Below, in pieces: positions 41,200 through 50,856 of a stretch of 64,000 nt of DNA; the first letter of the stretch is position 1; each line of letters begins with the position of its first letter. The notes beneath the pieces are model-generated. The model did no database searches, was not told the DNA's origin, and saw nothing but the letters and a program-made list of their open reading frames with translations. This DNA is from Methanocella_A sp963769045. Its GTDB lineage: Archaea > Halobacteriota > Methanocellia > Methanocellales > Methanocellaceae. Where the stretch lies: positions 19,868 to 83,867 of the forward strand of contig CAVYKK010000027.1 of the NCBI GenBank assembly GCA_963769045.1, given 5' to 3'. Made by a program: the position numbers and the translations under genes.

Positions 41200-41643
41200 A
41201 TGAGCGAAGCGAAAATTTCACCAAGCATTGCCATTGTCGATGACGAGAAGGACCTGGTCGACGTATATGCGAGGCTGTTCAGGCAGAAGAAGATGACGGT
41301 ATGCTTCGTCGCCGGTAATGGCGTAGAGGCCGTGGACTCATACCGGCGGTCGGCGTTGAAGCCGGATATCGTGATCATGGACAATCGTATGCCCCTGATG
41401 AATGGCCTTGACGCCATGAGGGCTATCATTGCGATGGACTCCGGGGCTAAGTTTATCTTTCTGAGCGCGGATGCCAGCATCAGGGAAGAGGTGACCTGCA
41501 TGGGCGCAGTCTTCCTGAAGAAACCGGCCAGCCTGAAGGAGCTGATCCGGAATATAGAATCGCTTAGCCGCAAGCACGACGATCACAAGCCGTGCCCGGG
41601 CGGGCAAGGCCGGGACAATACCTTTGGCGCCTCTGGCTTTTAG
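41200..41643 (+). CDS. Stand-alone response regulator receiver protein
   Basis: A 147-residue protein: receiver domain with the acidic pair in IVDDEKDLVD, the phospho-acceptor aspartate in PDIVIMDNRMPLMNG, the SAD (Ser/Thr position) in KFIFLSADAS and the lysine in FLKKPASLKEL. After the domain only a ~20-residue basic tail remains, with no output domain, so signalling must go by protein contact. No histidine kinase gene is adjacent. About 260 AT-rich bases separate it from the ATP synthase operon. Confidence 0.88.
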   Translation: MSEAKISPSIAIVDDEKDLVDVYARLFRQKKMTVCFVAGNGVEAVDSYRRSALKPDIVIMDNRMPLMNGLDAMRAIIAMDSGAKFIFLSADASIREEVTCMGAVFLKKPASLKELIRNIESLSRKHDDHKPCPGGQGRDNTFGASGF

Positions 41644-41901
41644 CGACGGCGCCCGGTCGGCAATGTAACGGCGACGTAATATATCAAAGTATTTTTTTAA
41701 AATTTTAGAAATAATATTAAGTAGCCTTAGCACACCAAACGCCTGGTGCCATGCATGACCTGCCGTAGCGTTAGCATATGAAATTTTTTCATTTATTATA
41801 TTAACTATTGCATAATATTTTCTATGAATAAAAAGGTTTAAGAATGATGCAGTATATGTTATGACATCAATCTACATGATGATTCTATTCAGGGGAATTG
41901 T

Positions 41902-42246
41902 ATGTCCAAGGCAGAAATTTTAACACAGTTGAAATCGGCCGAGGAGCAGGCGAAACAGCGACGGGCGAAGGCCGAAGACGAGGCCCGTCTGACCGTCGCC
42001 GCCGCACGGAAGGATGCCTCGGCAATCACTGACAGCGCCAGGAACAAAGCCGCAAAGGACGCACAGGCAAAGATCGAGAAGGCGACGGCCGAAGTCACGG
42101 CCGAAGCGAATGCCTTGCGTGCTGACGGCGAGAAGAGCGCGTCGTCCATGAAGGCGACGGCCATGAAGAATGTCGGCAGCGCGACTAATTATCTGATCAA
42201 CGAGTTCGAGAGGTACGTGGATGCTAGAGCCTCAAAGAATGGATAG
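41902..42246 (+). CDS. atpH: A-type ATP synthase subunit H
   Basis: A 114-residue, fully helical Ala/Lys/Glu-rich protein that forms the peripheral stalk coiled coil with subunit E. It has right-handed coiled-coil character (TQLKSAEEQAKQRRAKAEDEARLTV). It is the first gene of the operon, with a GGGGAAT ribosome site before the ATG, and overlaps the start of atpI by 26 bases. The AT-rich 258-base gap upstream carries the likely promoter. Confidence 0.9.
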   Translation: MSKAEILTQLKSAEEQAKQRRAKAEDEARLTVAAARKDASAITDSARNKAAKDAQAKIEKATAEVTAEANALRADGEKSASSMKATAMKNVGSATNYLINEFERYVDARASKNG

Positions 42247-44302
42247 GGTCCTGATAGTCGGATCCAAAGACGTCCTGGAACCCACGATCAATGCGCTCCA
42301 TGAATCGAACCTGGTACACCTCGAGGACTACGTCGAGGAAGGAGAATATTTTAAGATCGGAAAACCCCTGAATACCGTTACTTCGCTTTCTGAAAAGCTG
42401 CTGAAGCTGCGGTCGATCAAGAGCTATCTGGGCACGAAGGATAAGCCTGCAGCCCCGGAGTCGCGGGAAAAGGTTCTGAAGGACGTGGACAAATACCTTG
42501 GCGACCTCGAAGCCTCTGTATCGAAGAAGACTGCAGAGCGCAGCGCCCTTGAGTCCGAGCTCAAAGAGCTGAACCGGCGTGAGGACCTGCTCAAGCCATT
42601 CGTAGCCCTGGGCATCCGCCCCGAGCTGCTCGGCGGCTACGAGAATGTGGCCACGTTTGTCGGCTTAGTGCCTGGCGACGCAGAGCCTGCTGTCAGGGCA
42701 ATTACGCCAGACTACGAGTATTTCTCCGCAGATTATGACAACGGTAAGGTTATCGCGGTCCTGGTCCCGAAGGCAGTCAGCCATCAGGTCTCCGAAGCCC
42801 TGGTCAAGAGCGGGTACGTCGAGATCGAGACGACCCGGGACACGGGCGAGCCTTCTGCAATCACTAAGGCCATCGAGGACCGCAAAGCCCAGGTCAAGAC
42901 AAGGGTCGAGGCTATCAACAAGGAGCTCGAGAACCTGAACAACGAGTTCTCACGTTTCATCCTGTCCTCGGAGGAGCTGCTGTCCATCGACACGCAGAAG
43001 GCGGAGGCGCCCCTGCGGTTCGCGACATCAGAAAACACATTCGTCGTCGACGGCTGGATTCCTGCCAACGACTTCGACAAGCTCCAGGCCGATCTGGCGA
43101 AGGCGACGAACGACCGCGTCTACGTGACCAAGACCGAGGCGGAGCCAAAGCCGTACAAGCGGGACACTGTGGAGAACACCGACAAGCACGTTCAGCACCA
43201 CGAGATCGACGCACCGTCCAAGTTTAACAATCCTATGTTCATGGCCCCGATGCAGGGTTTCATCGACCTGTACTCGCGGCCCAAGTATAACGAGATCGAC
43301 CCGACCATTCTGTTCTACATCGGGTTCCCGATCTTCTACGGGTTCATCCTGGGCGACATAGGCTATGGCCTGTTATTGCTCATCATGGGCATCGTGCTCA
43401 ACCGGGTGCTCAAAAATTCCCCGGGCTTCTCGATACTGACGAAGACCCTGCTCATGTGCGCAGCATCGTCGATCATCTTCGGCATCCTGTTCGGCGAGTT
43501 CATGGGCTACACGCTGGCCAGTGAGCGCATCGTCAACGGCGAGCCCGTCTTTGACATATTGTTTAATTATTATCCGCATGCCCTGACGTTCGGGTCGTTC
43601 GGCCCGATATCGCTGCCGCTGGAGCGGCTGGTGCCCGGCGGTCCGGCGCTGTTCGGCCACGGGGCCGAGGAAGTGTCGTCGTACATCTTCGGCATCAAGG
43701 ACCTGCTGGTACTCACCTGTATCATCGGCGTCATCCACATGACGCTCGGCTATCTGATCGGCATGAGAAACGAATATGTGCAACACGGCATGCGAACGGC
43801 GGTCCTGCACAAGGGCAGCTGGCTGCTGCTCCTGCTGGGCGGCGTCGCGATGGTCTGGTACATATTCCCGCTGATGATGGCCGGCACGATCGGCGCATTA
43901 AGTGTCACCGATCCGCTATTCATTGCAGGCGCGGCGCTACTGGTGTTCGGCCTTATCTTGCTTCTCATCGGCGAGGGACCAATCGGCATACTCGAAGTCC
44001 CCGGCCTCATGAGCAATACTCTATCGTACACGCGTCTTCTGGCCGTAGGGATGTCCTCGGTGGGCATTGCCTTCGCGGTCAACACGATGGTGGGGATGCT
44101 GGCGGCTGCCGGCATCATTGGCATTATCGGCGCGGTAGTCGTGTTCGTCATCGGGCACTCAGTAAACCTGGCGTTGGGCATTCTCGCCCCCGGGCTCCAT
44201 GCGCTCAGGTTGCACTATGTAGAATTTTTCCAGAAGTTCTACAAGGGCGGGGGCAGAATTTACGATCCATTTGGATACATTAGAAAATACACGGAGGATT
44301 AA
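42221..44302 (+). CDS. atpI: A-type ATP synthase subunit I (membrane subunit a)
   Basis: A 693-residue two-part protein. The N-terminal ~340 residues are soluble and bind the peripheral stalks; the C-terminal half has 7-8 membrane helices (for example IGFPIFYGFILGDIGYGLLLLIMG and LLLLLGGVAMVWYIF) and carries the ion half-channels facing the K-ring. The LSYTRLLAVGMSSVGIA segment contains the essential arginine region. The ATG at 42221 has a GAGGT site; an ATG at 42239 is the alternative. Confidence 0.93.
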   Translation: MLEPQRMDRVLIVGSKDVLEPTINALHESNLVHLEDYVEEGEYFKIGKPLNTVTSLSEKLLKLRSIKSYLGTKDKPAAPESREKVLKDVDKYLGDLEASVSKKTAERSALESELKELNRREDLLKPFVALGIRPELLGGYENVATFVGLVPGDAEPAVRAITPDYEYFSADYDNGKVIAVLVPKAVSHQVSEALVKSGYVEIETTRDTGEPSAITKAIEDRKAQVKTRVEAINKELENLNNEFSRFILSSEELLSIDTQKAEAPLRFATSENTFVVDGWIPANDFDKLQADLAKATNDRVYVTKTEAEPKPYKRDTVENTDKHVQHHEIDAPSKFNNPMFMAPMQGFIDLYSRPKYNEIDPTILFYIGFPIFYGFILGDIGYGLLLLIMGIVLNRVLKNSPGFSILTKTLLMCAASSIIFGILFGEFMGYTLASERIVNGEPVFDILFNYYPHALTFGSFGPISLPLERLVPGGPALFGHGAEEVSSYIFGIKDLLVLTCIIGVIHMTLGYLIGMRNEYVQHGMRTAVLHKGSWLLLLLGGVAMVWYIFPLMMAGTIGALSVTDPLFIAGAALLVFGLILLLIGEGPIGILEVPGLMSNTLSYTRLLAVGMSSVGIAFAVNTMVGMLAAAGIIGIIGAVVVFVIGHSVNLALGILAPGLHALRLHYVEFFQKFYKGGGRIYDPFGYIRKYTED

Positions 44303-44306
44303 CAAC

Positions 44307-44519
44307 ATGGTTGATGGATTAGTTGCAATCGGTGCAGGCTTAGCAGTCGGACTCGCAGGTATCGGCTCGGGTATCGCCGAGAAAGATATCGGTGCCGCTG
44401 CAGTTGGCGCAATCGCTGAAGACCGCTCGTTCTTCGGCCAGGGCATGATCTTCACTGTCCTTCCCGAAACGATCGTCATTTTCGGCCTGGTCATTGCTAT
44501 CCTGCTGATGTTCCTGTAA
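44307..44519 (+). CDS. atpK: A-type ATP synthase subunit K (proteolipid c)
   Basis: A 70-residue two-helix proteolipid. Helix 1 is LVAIGAGLAVGLAGIGSGIAE; helix 2 contains the ion-binding glutamate (E54) in VLPETIVIFG. As a ring it rotates when ions pass. The start is the ATG at 44307 with GGAGG upstream; in-frame codons before it overlap atpI and are not part of the protein. The short two-helix form is the standard Methanosarcina-like type. Confidence 0.94.
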   Translation: MVDGLVAIGAGLAVGLAGIGSGIAEKDIGAAAVGAIAEDRSFFGQGMIFTVLPETIVIFGLVIAILLMFL

Positions 44520-44543
44520 ACGGCTTTGTAGGGTGGACCAAAG

Positions 44544-45104
44544 ATGGGACTGGACAAAGTCGTGAAGGACATCTCGGATAAGACTGAGACGGAATGCAAG
44601 GCCATAGCTGCGAAGGCTGCTGCCGAGGCTGCCGGCGTCAAGAAGAACGCCGAAGCCGAAGCCACGCAGATCGTTATCGCTGAGATGGCTAAGGCTGATC
44701 AGTCGATTTCCAGGATGAGGCAAAGGGAGCTATCCAGCGCAAAGCTTGACATTAAAAAGTCCAAGCTCAATGCCGAGAAAGATGTGCTGGCTGAAGTCCA
44801 CGCAAGCTTCGTGAAACAGCTTTCGGCCCTACCGAGGGAAAAGAAAGTTGATATACTACAGAAGCTCACAAAGCTCGCGAAAAAGGACATTCCCGCAGGC
44901 AAGATTTACACGAACGCCGCGGATGCGGACCTGGTGAAGAATTCTGGCTACTCATATGGCGGCAATATCAACTGCCTGGGTGGTATTCTGGTTACCAGCG
45001 AGGACGGCAGCATCAACCTCGACTACACTTTTGACTCAATCCTTGAGGATGTGTGGACGTCGTCGATGAAGCAGATCTCCGACATCCTGTTTGTCAGCAG
45101 GTGA
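44544..45104 (+). CDS. atpE: A-type ATP synthase subunit E
   Basis: A 186-residue peripheral stalk subunit. The N-terminal half is a long helix (VVKDISDKTETECKAIAAKAAAEA) that pairs with subunit H; the C-terminal half is a globular domain (GGNINCLGGILVTSEDGSINLDYTFDSI) that binds the top of the A3B3 head. Its position after atpK is as expected. Confidence 0.92.
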   Translation: MGLDKVVKDISDKTETECKAIAAKAAAEAAGVKKNAEAEATQIVIAEMAKADQSISRMRQRELSSAKLDIKKSKLNAEKDVLAEVHASFVKQLSALPREKKVDILQKLTKLAKKDIPAGKIYTNAADADLVKNSGYSYGGNINCLGGILVTSEDGSINLDYTFDSILEDVWTSSMKQISDILFVSR

Positions 45105-45109
45105 ACGTA

Positions 45110-46171
45110 ATGTTTGGGCGAAGCGCAAAGGGTGGCAATTACGCATACGCGACCACGAGGGTCAAAGCAAGGAAGGCATTCCTGTTTCCCAGGGATACCT
45201 ACCTGAAGCTACTCCAGATGACTGTGCCTGAGATCAACCGGTTCATCGAGGAAAGCAGGTATAAGCAGGAGATCGACGAGCTGGCTACCAGGCATAGCGG
45301 CATCGACCTGGTCGAGTACGCGCTAAACCTGAACCTGGCCAGAGAGATGAATGATATACTGGGATTCTGCCAGGGTGAGCTGAAGACGCTCATGGGGGCC
45401 TACCTCATGCGATGGGACGCCTGGAATATCAAGTCCATCCTCCGGGGTAAGTTCTTCGGTGCGACGGACGACGAAATCCGGGAGACGCTCGTGCCCGCGG
45501 GCAGCCTGCGCCTATCGGAGCTGCAGGAGCTCATCAAGAAGCCAGGGATACCCGAAGTAATCGACGGGCTGGCAGGGACGATCTTCTACAAGCCGCTCCA
45601 GGACGCGCTGGACTCCTATAACAAGACGCATACCATTGCCGAGCTCGAGAACAGCCTGGACCGGGTCTACTACGCGAACATCACTTCGCTGTCGATCCCC
45701 AATACCAAGGCTGACGAGCTGTTCATCACTTTCGTCAGGCGGGAGATCGACTTCACGAACCTGCGGACCCTGTTCCGGCTCAAGAGGGCCGGGATGGAGA
45801 GCGAGAAAATCATGGGATATTTGATCCCCGGCGGCGCCAGGCTCCGGATGGACGACCTGCGCAAGCTCGCCCAGACGCCTGGCTTCGAAGAGTTCGTGAG
45901 CATGCTGAAGGAGTACCCGTACTGGGGCGACATCGCCGACGCAGTAGAGCAGTACCGGGAAACGAAGTCGCTAAACGCGGTGGAAGTGGCACTGTATAAG
46001 GAACAGATGGGCTATGCGGAAAAGATCTCACACCTGTATCCCCTGTCGATTACGCCGATTCTCGGCTATGCGATCAGGAAGAACGTGGAGGTCAACAACA
46101 TCCGCACCATCGCGAGGGGTAAGGAAATGCAGCTCAGCGACGACGTGATCAAGAGCCAGCTGGTGATCTGA
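45110..46171 (+). CDS. atpC: A-type ATP synthase subunit C
   Basis: About 353 residues, the helical funnel-shaped subunit that links the central stalk (D-F) to the proteolipid ring. It has the family's three-fold repeated helical layout and typical tracts such as YLMRWDAWNIKSILRGKFFG and FVRREIDFTNLRTLFRLKRAG. The start is the ATG at 45110, 6 bases after the atpE stop; codons upstream in the same frame overlap atpE. Its stop overlaps the atpF ATG. Confidence 0.92.
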   Translation: MFGRSAKGGNYAYATTRVKARKAFLFPRDTYLKLLQMTVPEINRFIEESRYKQEIDELATRHSGIDLVEYALNLNLAREMNDILGFCQGELKTLMGAYLMRWDAWNIKSILRGKFFGATDDEIRETLVPAGSLRLSELQELIKKPGIPEVIDGLAGTIFYKPLQDALDSYNKTHTIAELENSLDRVYYANITSLSIPNTKADELFITFVRREIDFTNLRTLFRLKRAGMESEKIMGYLIPGGARLRMDDLRKLAQTPGFEEFVSMLKEYPYWGDIADAVEQYRETKSLNAVEVALYKEQMGYAEKISHLYPLSITPILGYAIRKNVEVNNIRTIARGKEMQLSDDVIKSQLVI

Positions 46172-46470
46172 TGGAGATAGCCGTCATTGGCAGAAGCGAT
46201 TTCATCGTCGGCTTCAGGCTGGCGGGGATACGAAGCACGTTCGACGTGAAGGACGATAAAGAACTCGAGGAACGCATCCGGAAGTGCATGGATGACAAAA
46301 ACCTCGGCGTCATCGTGCTCCACGCGAACGACCTTAAAAAGCTGCCCCCGGGCCTGCAGAGGACCATCGACGAGTCGGTCGAGCCCACGTTCATCGCCAT
46401 CGGGGGCACGGAAGAGTCCGGGCTGCGGGAGAAAATCCGCCGCGCCATAGGCGTCGACCTGTGGAAGTGA
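46171..46470 (+). CDS. atpF: A-type ATP synthase subunit F
   Basis: A 99-residue central-stalk subunit with a Rossmann-like fold (MEIAVIGRSDFIVGFRLAGI) and a C-terminal helix that contacts the catalytic head. Its ATG overlaps the last base of the atpC stop codon. The 85 bases to atpA contain GCGCATTG/TGTGCAATGCGC repeats that could form a small hairpin. Confidence 0.92.
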   Translation: MEIAVIGRSDFIVGFRLAGIRSTFDVKDDKELEERIRKCMDDKNLGVIVLHANDLKKLPPGLQRTIDESVEPTFIAIGGTEESGLREKIRRAIGVDLWK

Positions 46471-46555
46471 CTGGCGCATTGTGTGCAATGCGCAACGCAT
46501 TGTGTAAAATGCGCCAGGGAGTAACTGTAATCGAATATCATCAAAGGTGTTAATC

Positions 46556-48295
46556 ATGAGTCAACAAGGAACAATTTATCGCGTTGCCGGTCCGGTGGTG
46601 ACCGCAATTGGCCTCAACGCCCGTATGTACGACGTGGTGAAGGTCGGCAAGGAGGGACTCATGGGTGAGGTCATCGAGATCGACAACGAGAAGGCCATCA
46701 TCCAGGTCTACGAGGATACCTCCGGCATCAGGCCCGGCGAGCCGGTAGAGAACACCGGCGCAGCACTGTCGGTCGAGCTCGGGCCCGGCCTGCTTACATC
46801 CATCTATGACGGCATCCAGAGGCCGCTTCCCGTACTGATGAAGAGCATGGGCAACTTCATCACGAGAGGTGTCACGGCTCCCGGCCTGTCCAGGACCAAC
46901 AAGTGGAAATTCGTCGCCACCGCAAAGGCGGGCGACAAGGTCAAGGGCGGCAGCATTATCGGCACCGTCCAGGAGACCAAGACCATCGTACAGAAGATCA
47001 TGGTGCCGCCCGGAACGCCTGAGACGACCATCAAGGATCTCACTGCCGGCGAATATACGGTAGAGGATGTCATCGGACATCTCGCCAACGGCACCGAACT
47101 GAAACTGATGCATAAGTGGCCCGTCAGGCGGCCAAGGCCGTACAAGGAAAAGCTCATGCCGGACATCCCATTGATCACCGGCCAGAGGATTCTCGACGGC
47201 CTGTTCCCGATCGCCAAGGGCGGCACGGCGGCAATTCCCGGCCCCTTCGGCAGCGGCAAGACTGTCACCCAGCAGCAGCTGGCCAAGTGGTCTGACGCCG
47301 AGATCGTCGTCTACATAGGCTGCGGTGAACGTGGCAACGAGATGACCGAAGTGCTGTCCGAGTTTCCGCACCTGACCGACCCGAAGACCGGTAACCCGCT
47401 CATGGACCGGACCGTGCTGATCGCCAATACGTCCAACATGCCTGTGGCGGCAAGAGAAGCCTCCGTGTACACAGGTATCACCATCGCGGAATATTACCGT
47501 GACATGGGCTACGGTGTCTCGCTGATGGCAGACTCCACCTCGCGGTGGGCCGAGGCAATGAGAGAAATCTCCTCGCGTCTCGAAGAGATGCCCGGTGAAG
47601 AAGGCTATCCCGCTTACCTTGCGGCAAGGCTGTCCGAGTTCTATGAGAGAGCCGGCCGTGTCATCACCGAGAGGGGCGACCAGGGCAGCGTCACAGTCAT
47701 CGGCGCAGTGAGCCCTCCGGGCGGAGACTTCTCCGAGCCGGTCACGCAGAACACCCTCCGTATCGTGAAGGTATTCTGGGCGCTGGACGCCAAGCTGGCC
47801 CAGCGCAGACACTTCCCCGCTATCAACTGGCTGAACAGCTATTCGCTGTACCAGGACTCGCTGAAGAACTGGTATGACAACAACGTCTCGCCGGACTGGA
47901 ACAAGCTCAAGGTGCGGTCGATGGAGTTGCTGCAGCGGGAATCCGAGCTGCAGGAGATCGTGCAGCTGGTCGGTTCCGACGCGCTGCCGGAAGATCAGCA
48001 GCTTACGCTCGAGATTGCACGTATGATCCGTGAATACTTCCTGCAGCAGAACGCATACCACGAGGTAGACACGTTCTGCAGCATGAAGAAGCAGTTCATG
48101 ATGCTCCAGTCGATCATGGTCTGGGGCGACTACGCAAAGAAGGCTCTGGCCGCAGGCGTGCCGATGAACAGGATACTGGCCTCAAAATCGAAGGACAGCA
48201 TGGCCAAGGTCAAGTTCGAGGCCGACTTCGAGAAGTTCCTGGCAGGCGTGGACAAGGAAATGCAGGCCGAGTTCAAGGCGATGGAGGCGGCTTAA
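46556..48295 (+). CDS. atpA: A-type ATP synthase catalytic subunit A
   Basis: About 579 residues, the ATP-hydrolysing/synthesising subunit. The P-loop GPFGSGKTVTQQ, the GCGERGNEM segment and the ADSTSRWAEAMRE motif are present, as is the non-homologous region of archaeal/vacuolar A subunits. There is no intein. The start is the ATG at 46556 with AAGGTG in front; a GTG at 46547 is the outer alternative. atpB begins right after its TAA. Confidence 0.96.
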   Translation: MSQQGTIYRVAGPVVTAIGLNARMYDVVKVGKEGLMGEVIEIDNEKAIIQVYEDTSGIRPGEPVENTGAALSVELGPGLLTSIYDGIQRPLPVLMKSMGNFITRGVTAPGLSRTNKWKFVATAKAGDKVKGGSIIGTVQETKTIVQKIMVPPGTPETTIKDLTAGEYTVEDVIGHLANGTELKLMHKWPVRRPRPYKEKLMPDIPLITGQRILDGLFPIAKGGTAAIPGPFGSGKTVTQQQLAKWSDAEIVVYIGCGERGNEMTEVLSEFPHLTDPKTGNPLMDRTVLIANTSNMPVAAREASVYTGITIAEYYRDMGYGVSLMADSTSRWAEAMREISSRLEEMPGEEGYPAYLAARLSEFYERAGRVITERGDQGSVTVIGAVSPPGGDFSEPVTQNTLRIVKVFWALDAKLAQRRHFPAINWLNSYSLYQDSLKNWYDNNVSPDWNKLKVRSMELLQRESELQEIVQLVGSDALPEDQQLTLEIARMIREYFLQQNAYHEVDTFCSMKKQFMMLQSIMVWGDYAKKALAAGVPMNRILASKSKDSMAKVKFEADFEKFLAGVDKEMQAEFKAMEAA

Positions 48296-49678
48296 ATGAA
48301 GGAATACAAGACAATATCGGAAATAGCCGGCCCGCTGGTCTTTGTCCGGAAGACGGAGCCCGTCAGCTACCAGGAGCTGGTGAATATCCAGCTCTCGGAT
48401 GGCAGTATTAAGCGTGGCCAGGTGCTCGACACGTCCAATGAGGTTGTCGTCGTCCAGGTCTTCGAGGGCACGGCAGGCATCAGCAGGGAAAGCGGCGTAC
48501 GCTTCCTCGGCGAGACCATCAAAATGCCTGTCAGCAAAGACATGCTGGGCAGGATCCTGTCCGGTGCGGGTGACCCGCTTGACGGCGGCCCCGCCATTAT
48601 CCCGGAGAAGAAACTGGACATCGTGGGCGCAGCCATCAATCCGTATGCCCGCAAGCAGCCCAAGGACTTCATCCAGACCGGCATCTCGACCATCGACGGC
48701 ATGAACACGCTGGTGCGTGGCCAGAAGCTCCCGATCTTCTCGGGCTCAGGCCTGCCGCACAATGAAATTGCGCTGCAGATCGCCCGTCAGTCCAAAGTGG
48801 TCGGCAGCACCGAGCCGTTCGCAGTCGTATTCTGCGCCATGGGCATAACGGCCGAAGAGGCGCAGACGTTCATGAAAGACTTCGAGAGGACCGGCGCCCT
48901 TGAGCGGTCCGTAGTGTTCCTGAACCTCGCCGACGACCCGGCCATCGAGCGTATCATTACCCCGAGGCTGGCACTGACGACCGCCGAGTACCTGGCATTC
49001 GAGCACGACATGCACGTGCTGGTCATCTACACAGACATGACCAACTACTGCGAGGCGCTGCGTCAGATCGGCGCGGCCCGTGAAGAAGTGCCCGGCCGTC
49101 GTGGCTACCCCGGTTACATGTACACCGACCTGGCCATGAACTACGAGCGTGCGGGCATCATCGAGGGTAAGAAGGGCTCGATTACGCAATTGCCCATCCT
49201 CACCATGCCCGGCGACGACATTACTCACCCGATCTCTGACCTGACCGGCTACATCACCGAAGGCCAGATCGTGGTCGCGAGAGACCTGCACCGCAAGGGC
49301 ATTTACCCGCCCATCAACGTGTCGCCGTCTCTGTCCCGGCTCATGAACCTGGGCATCGGCCCCGGCAAGACCAGGGAAGACCACAAGGCGGTGTCCGACC
49401 AGTGCTACTCGGCATACGCCGAGGGTAAGGACCTGCGTGGCCTCGTGGCCATCGTGGGCAAGGACGCACTGTCGGAGAGAGACAGGATGTTCCTGGACTT
49501 CGCCGACGCCTTCGAGGACAAATTCGTCCGCCAGGGCCGCGAAGAGGACCGGAGCATCGAGCAGACGCTGGACCTCTCGTGGGAACTGCTGGCTGCACTG
49601 CCGATCAATGCGCTGAACAAGATCGACAACAAGTACATCGACAAGTACCACCCGTCGAAGAAGAAGAAAGCGGCATAA
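48296..49678 (+). CDS. atpB: A-type ATP synthase subunit B
   Basis: A 460-residue nucleotide-binding but non-catalytic subunit that alternates with A in the head. It has the B-specific GSGLPHNEIALQIARQ in place of a P-loop, the YTDMTNYCEALRQI tract and SPSLSRLMNLGIGPG. A KKKKAA-like basic tail ends it. The ATG follows the atpA stop without a gap. Confidence 0.96.
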   Translation: MKEYKTISEIAGPLVFVRKTEPVSYQELVNIQLSDGSIKRGQVLDTSNEVVVVQVFEGTAGISRESGVRFLGETIKMPVSKDMLGRILSGAGDPLDGGPAIIPEKKLDIVGAAINPYARKQPKDFIQTGISTIDGMNTLVRGQKLPIFSGSGLPHNEIALQIARQSKVVGSTEPFAVVFCAMGITAEEAQTFMKDFERTGALERSVVFLNLADDPAIERIITPRLALTTAEYLAFEHDMHVLVIYTDMTNYCEALRQIGAAREEVPGRRGYPGYMYTDLAMNYERAGIIEGKKGSITQLPILTMPGDDITHPISDLTGYITEGQIVVARDLHRKGIYPPINVSPSLSRLMNLGIGPGKTREDHKAVSDQCYSAYAEGKDLRGLVAIVGKDALSERDRMFLDFADAFEDKFVRQGREEDRSIEQTLDLSWELLAALPINALNKIDNKYIDKYHPSKKKKAA

Positions 49679-49687
49679 GGTGCGACA

Positions 49688-50308
49688 ATGGCTATTAAGG
49701 ATAACATTAAGCCGACCCGTTCCGAGCTCCTCGAGCTGAAGAAGAAGATCGTGCTCTCGCAGTCCGGTCACAAGCTCCTGAAGATGAAGCGTGACGGCCT
49801 GATCATGGAATTTTTCGAGATCATGGACAAGGCCAAGAACGCCCGGGCAGAGCTCATGAAGTCCTACAGCGATGCTGCCCAGAAGATAGCCATTGCCAGG
49901 GCCGTCGAAGGCAACGTGGCGGTCATGTCCGCCGCCTTCGCCCTCAAGGAGCAGCCCGAGATCAACCTCGAGAGCAAGAACGTCATGGGCGTGGTCGTGC
50001 CGAAGATCGAGTCGTCCGGCATCCAGAAGCAGGTCCAGGACCGTGGCTACGGCATTATTGGCACTTCGTCGCGTATCGACGAAGCCGCCGAAGGGTACGA
50101 GCGTCTTGTCGAGCAGATCATCGTCTCCGCCGAGATCGAGTCGGCCATGAAAAAGCTGCTCGACGACATCGAGAAGACAAAACGCCGTGTCAATGCACTC
50201 GAGTTCAAGGTCATACCCGAGCTCAAGGACGCGGAGCAGTTCATCAAGCTCAGGCTTGAGGAAATGGAGCGCGAAGAGACGTTCCGCCTCAAGAAGATCA
50301 AAGCATGA
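49688..50308 (+). CDS. atpD: A-type ATP synthase subunit D
   Basis: A 206-residue central rotor shaft: two long helices with KPTRSELLELKKKIVLSQSGHKLLKMKRDGLI at the N-terminus and a C-terminal helix (RRVNALEFKVIPELKD) that form an antiparallel coiled coil, with a short middle domain. It lies 9 bases after atpB; its stop codon overlaps the ATG of the small membrane gene that follows. Confidence 0.94.
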   Translation: MAIKDNIKPTRSELLELKKKIVLSQSGHKLLKMKRDGLIMEFFEIMDKAKNARAELMKSYSDAAQKIAIARAVEGNVAVMSAAFALKEQPEINLESKNVMGVVVPKIESSGIQKQVQDRGYGIIGTSSRIDEAAEGYERLVEQIIVSAEIESAMKKLLDDIEKTKRRVNALEFKVIPELKDAEQFIKLRLEEMEREETFRLKKIKA

Positions 50309-50472
50309 TGCAATCTCAAAGCTTGAGACTGCCCTCGATCGAAGAGCTCAAAGCGCTCGCCTATGACCGGGAAAACCAGGCAAAAGCCATGATCGTATGC
50401 TGGTACATCGCCCTCGGGATGATGGTGCTCGGCTACCTGATCATGGCCTACCTTCTATTTTTGGATAAATAA
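50305..50472 (+). CDS. Small membrane protein at the end of the ATP synthase operon (AhaG-like)
   Basis: A 55-residue protein: a soluble start (MMQSQSLRLPSIEELKALAY) and one long hydrophobic helix (MIVCWYIALGMMVLGYLIMA) with the end LLFLDK. The ATG overlaps the atpD stop (ATGATG), so the coding is translationally coupled. The position equals ahaG, the last gene of the Methanosarcina ahaHIKECFABDG operon, whose role is uncertain. The identity is inferred from position and size. Confidence 0.65.
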   Translation: MMQSQSLRLPSIEELKALAYDRENQAKAMIVCWYIALGMMVLGYLIMAYLLFLDK

Positions 50473-50565
50473 TTTTTTGCATTTCTACTAATATCATTTG
50501 CACGCGCAATGCTGCACTTATACCGCGAAGACCTGGTCATTCGTGTATCTTTTTGTTCGGGAGCC

Positions 50566-50699
50566 TGACCCTTTCGACACAAAGGCCACGATGGCCACAA
50601 TGTACACGACGTCCCTTACAGGAGAGGCTGCCATTGCCCGTTTATTAAATGTACGTTGTGTCCTTTGTGGCCATTGTGGCCTTTGTGTTGAAAGGGTCA
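50566..50699. repeat. CACAAAGGC hairpin repeat (copy C)
   Basis: The left arm starts TGACCCTTTCGACACAAAGG at 50566; the right arm ends with its near reverse complement (TTTGTGTTGAAAGGGTCA) at 50699; the loop is about 40 bases. Arms and outer ends match copy D at 59468-59603. It fills most of the 50473-50856 gap; the rest is AT-rich promoter-like DNA. Confidence 0.88.
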
Positions 50700-50856
50700 C
50701 CAGCCTGAACAAAAACATTTCACGAATGACTATGTCTTTGTGGTATTAGCGCAGAGTGGTGCATGCCAGTGTTATCACAACCGATGCCCAAAAACCCGGA
50801 AAGTTCACGAATATCACCGTGGCTCTTTTATATTTAGAACGCGCTATTCTGGACAT

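Noticed and set aside
46550..48061. 503-codon frame opposite atpA
   Set aside because: It is fully antisense to the conserved catalytic subunit and has no recognisable domain.
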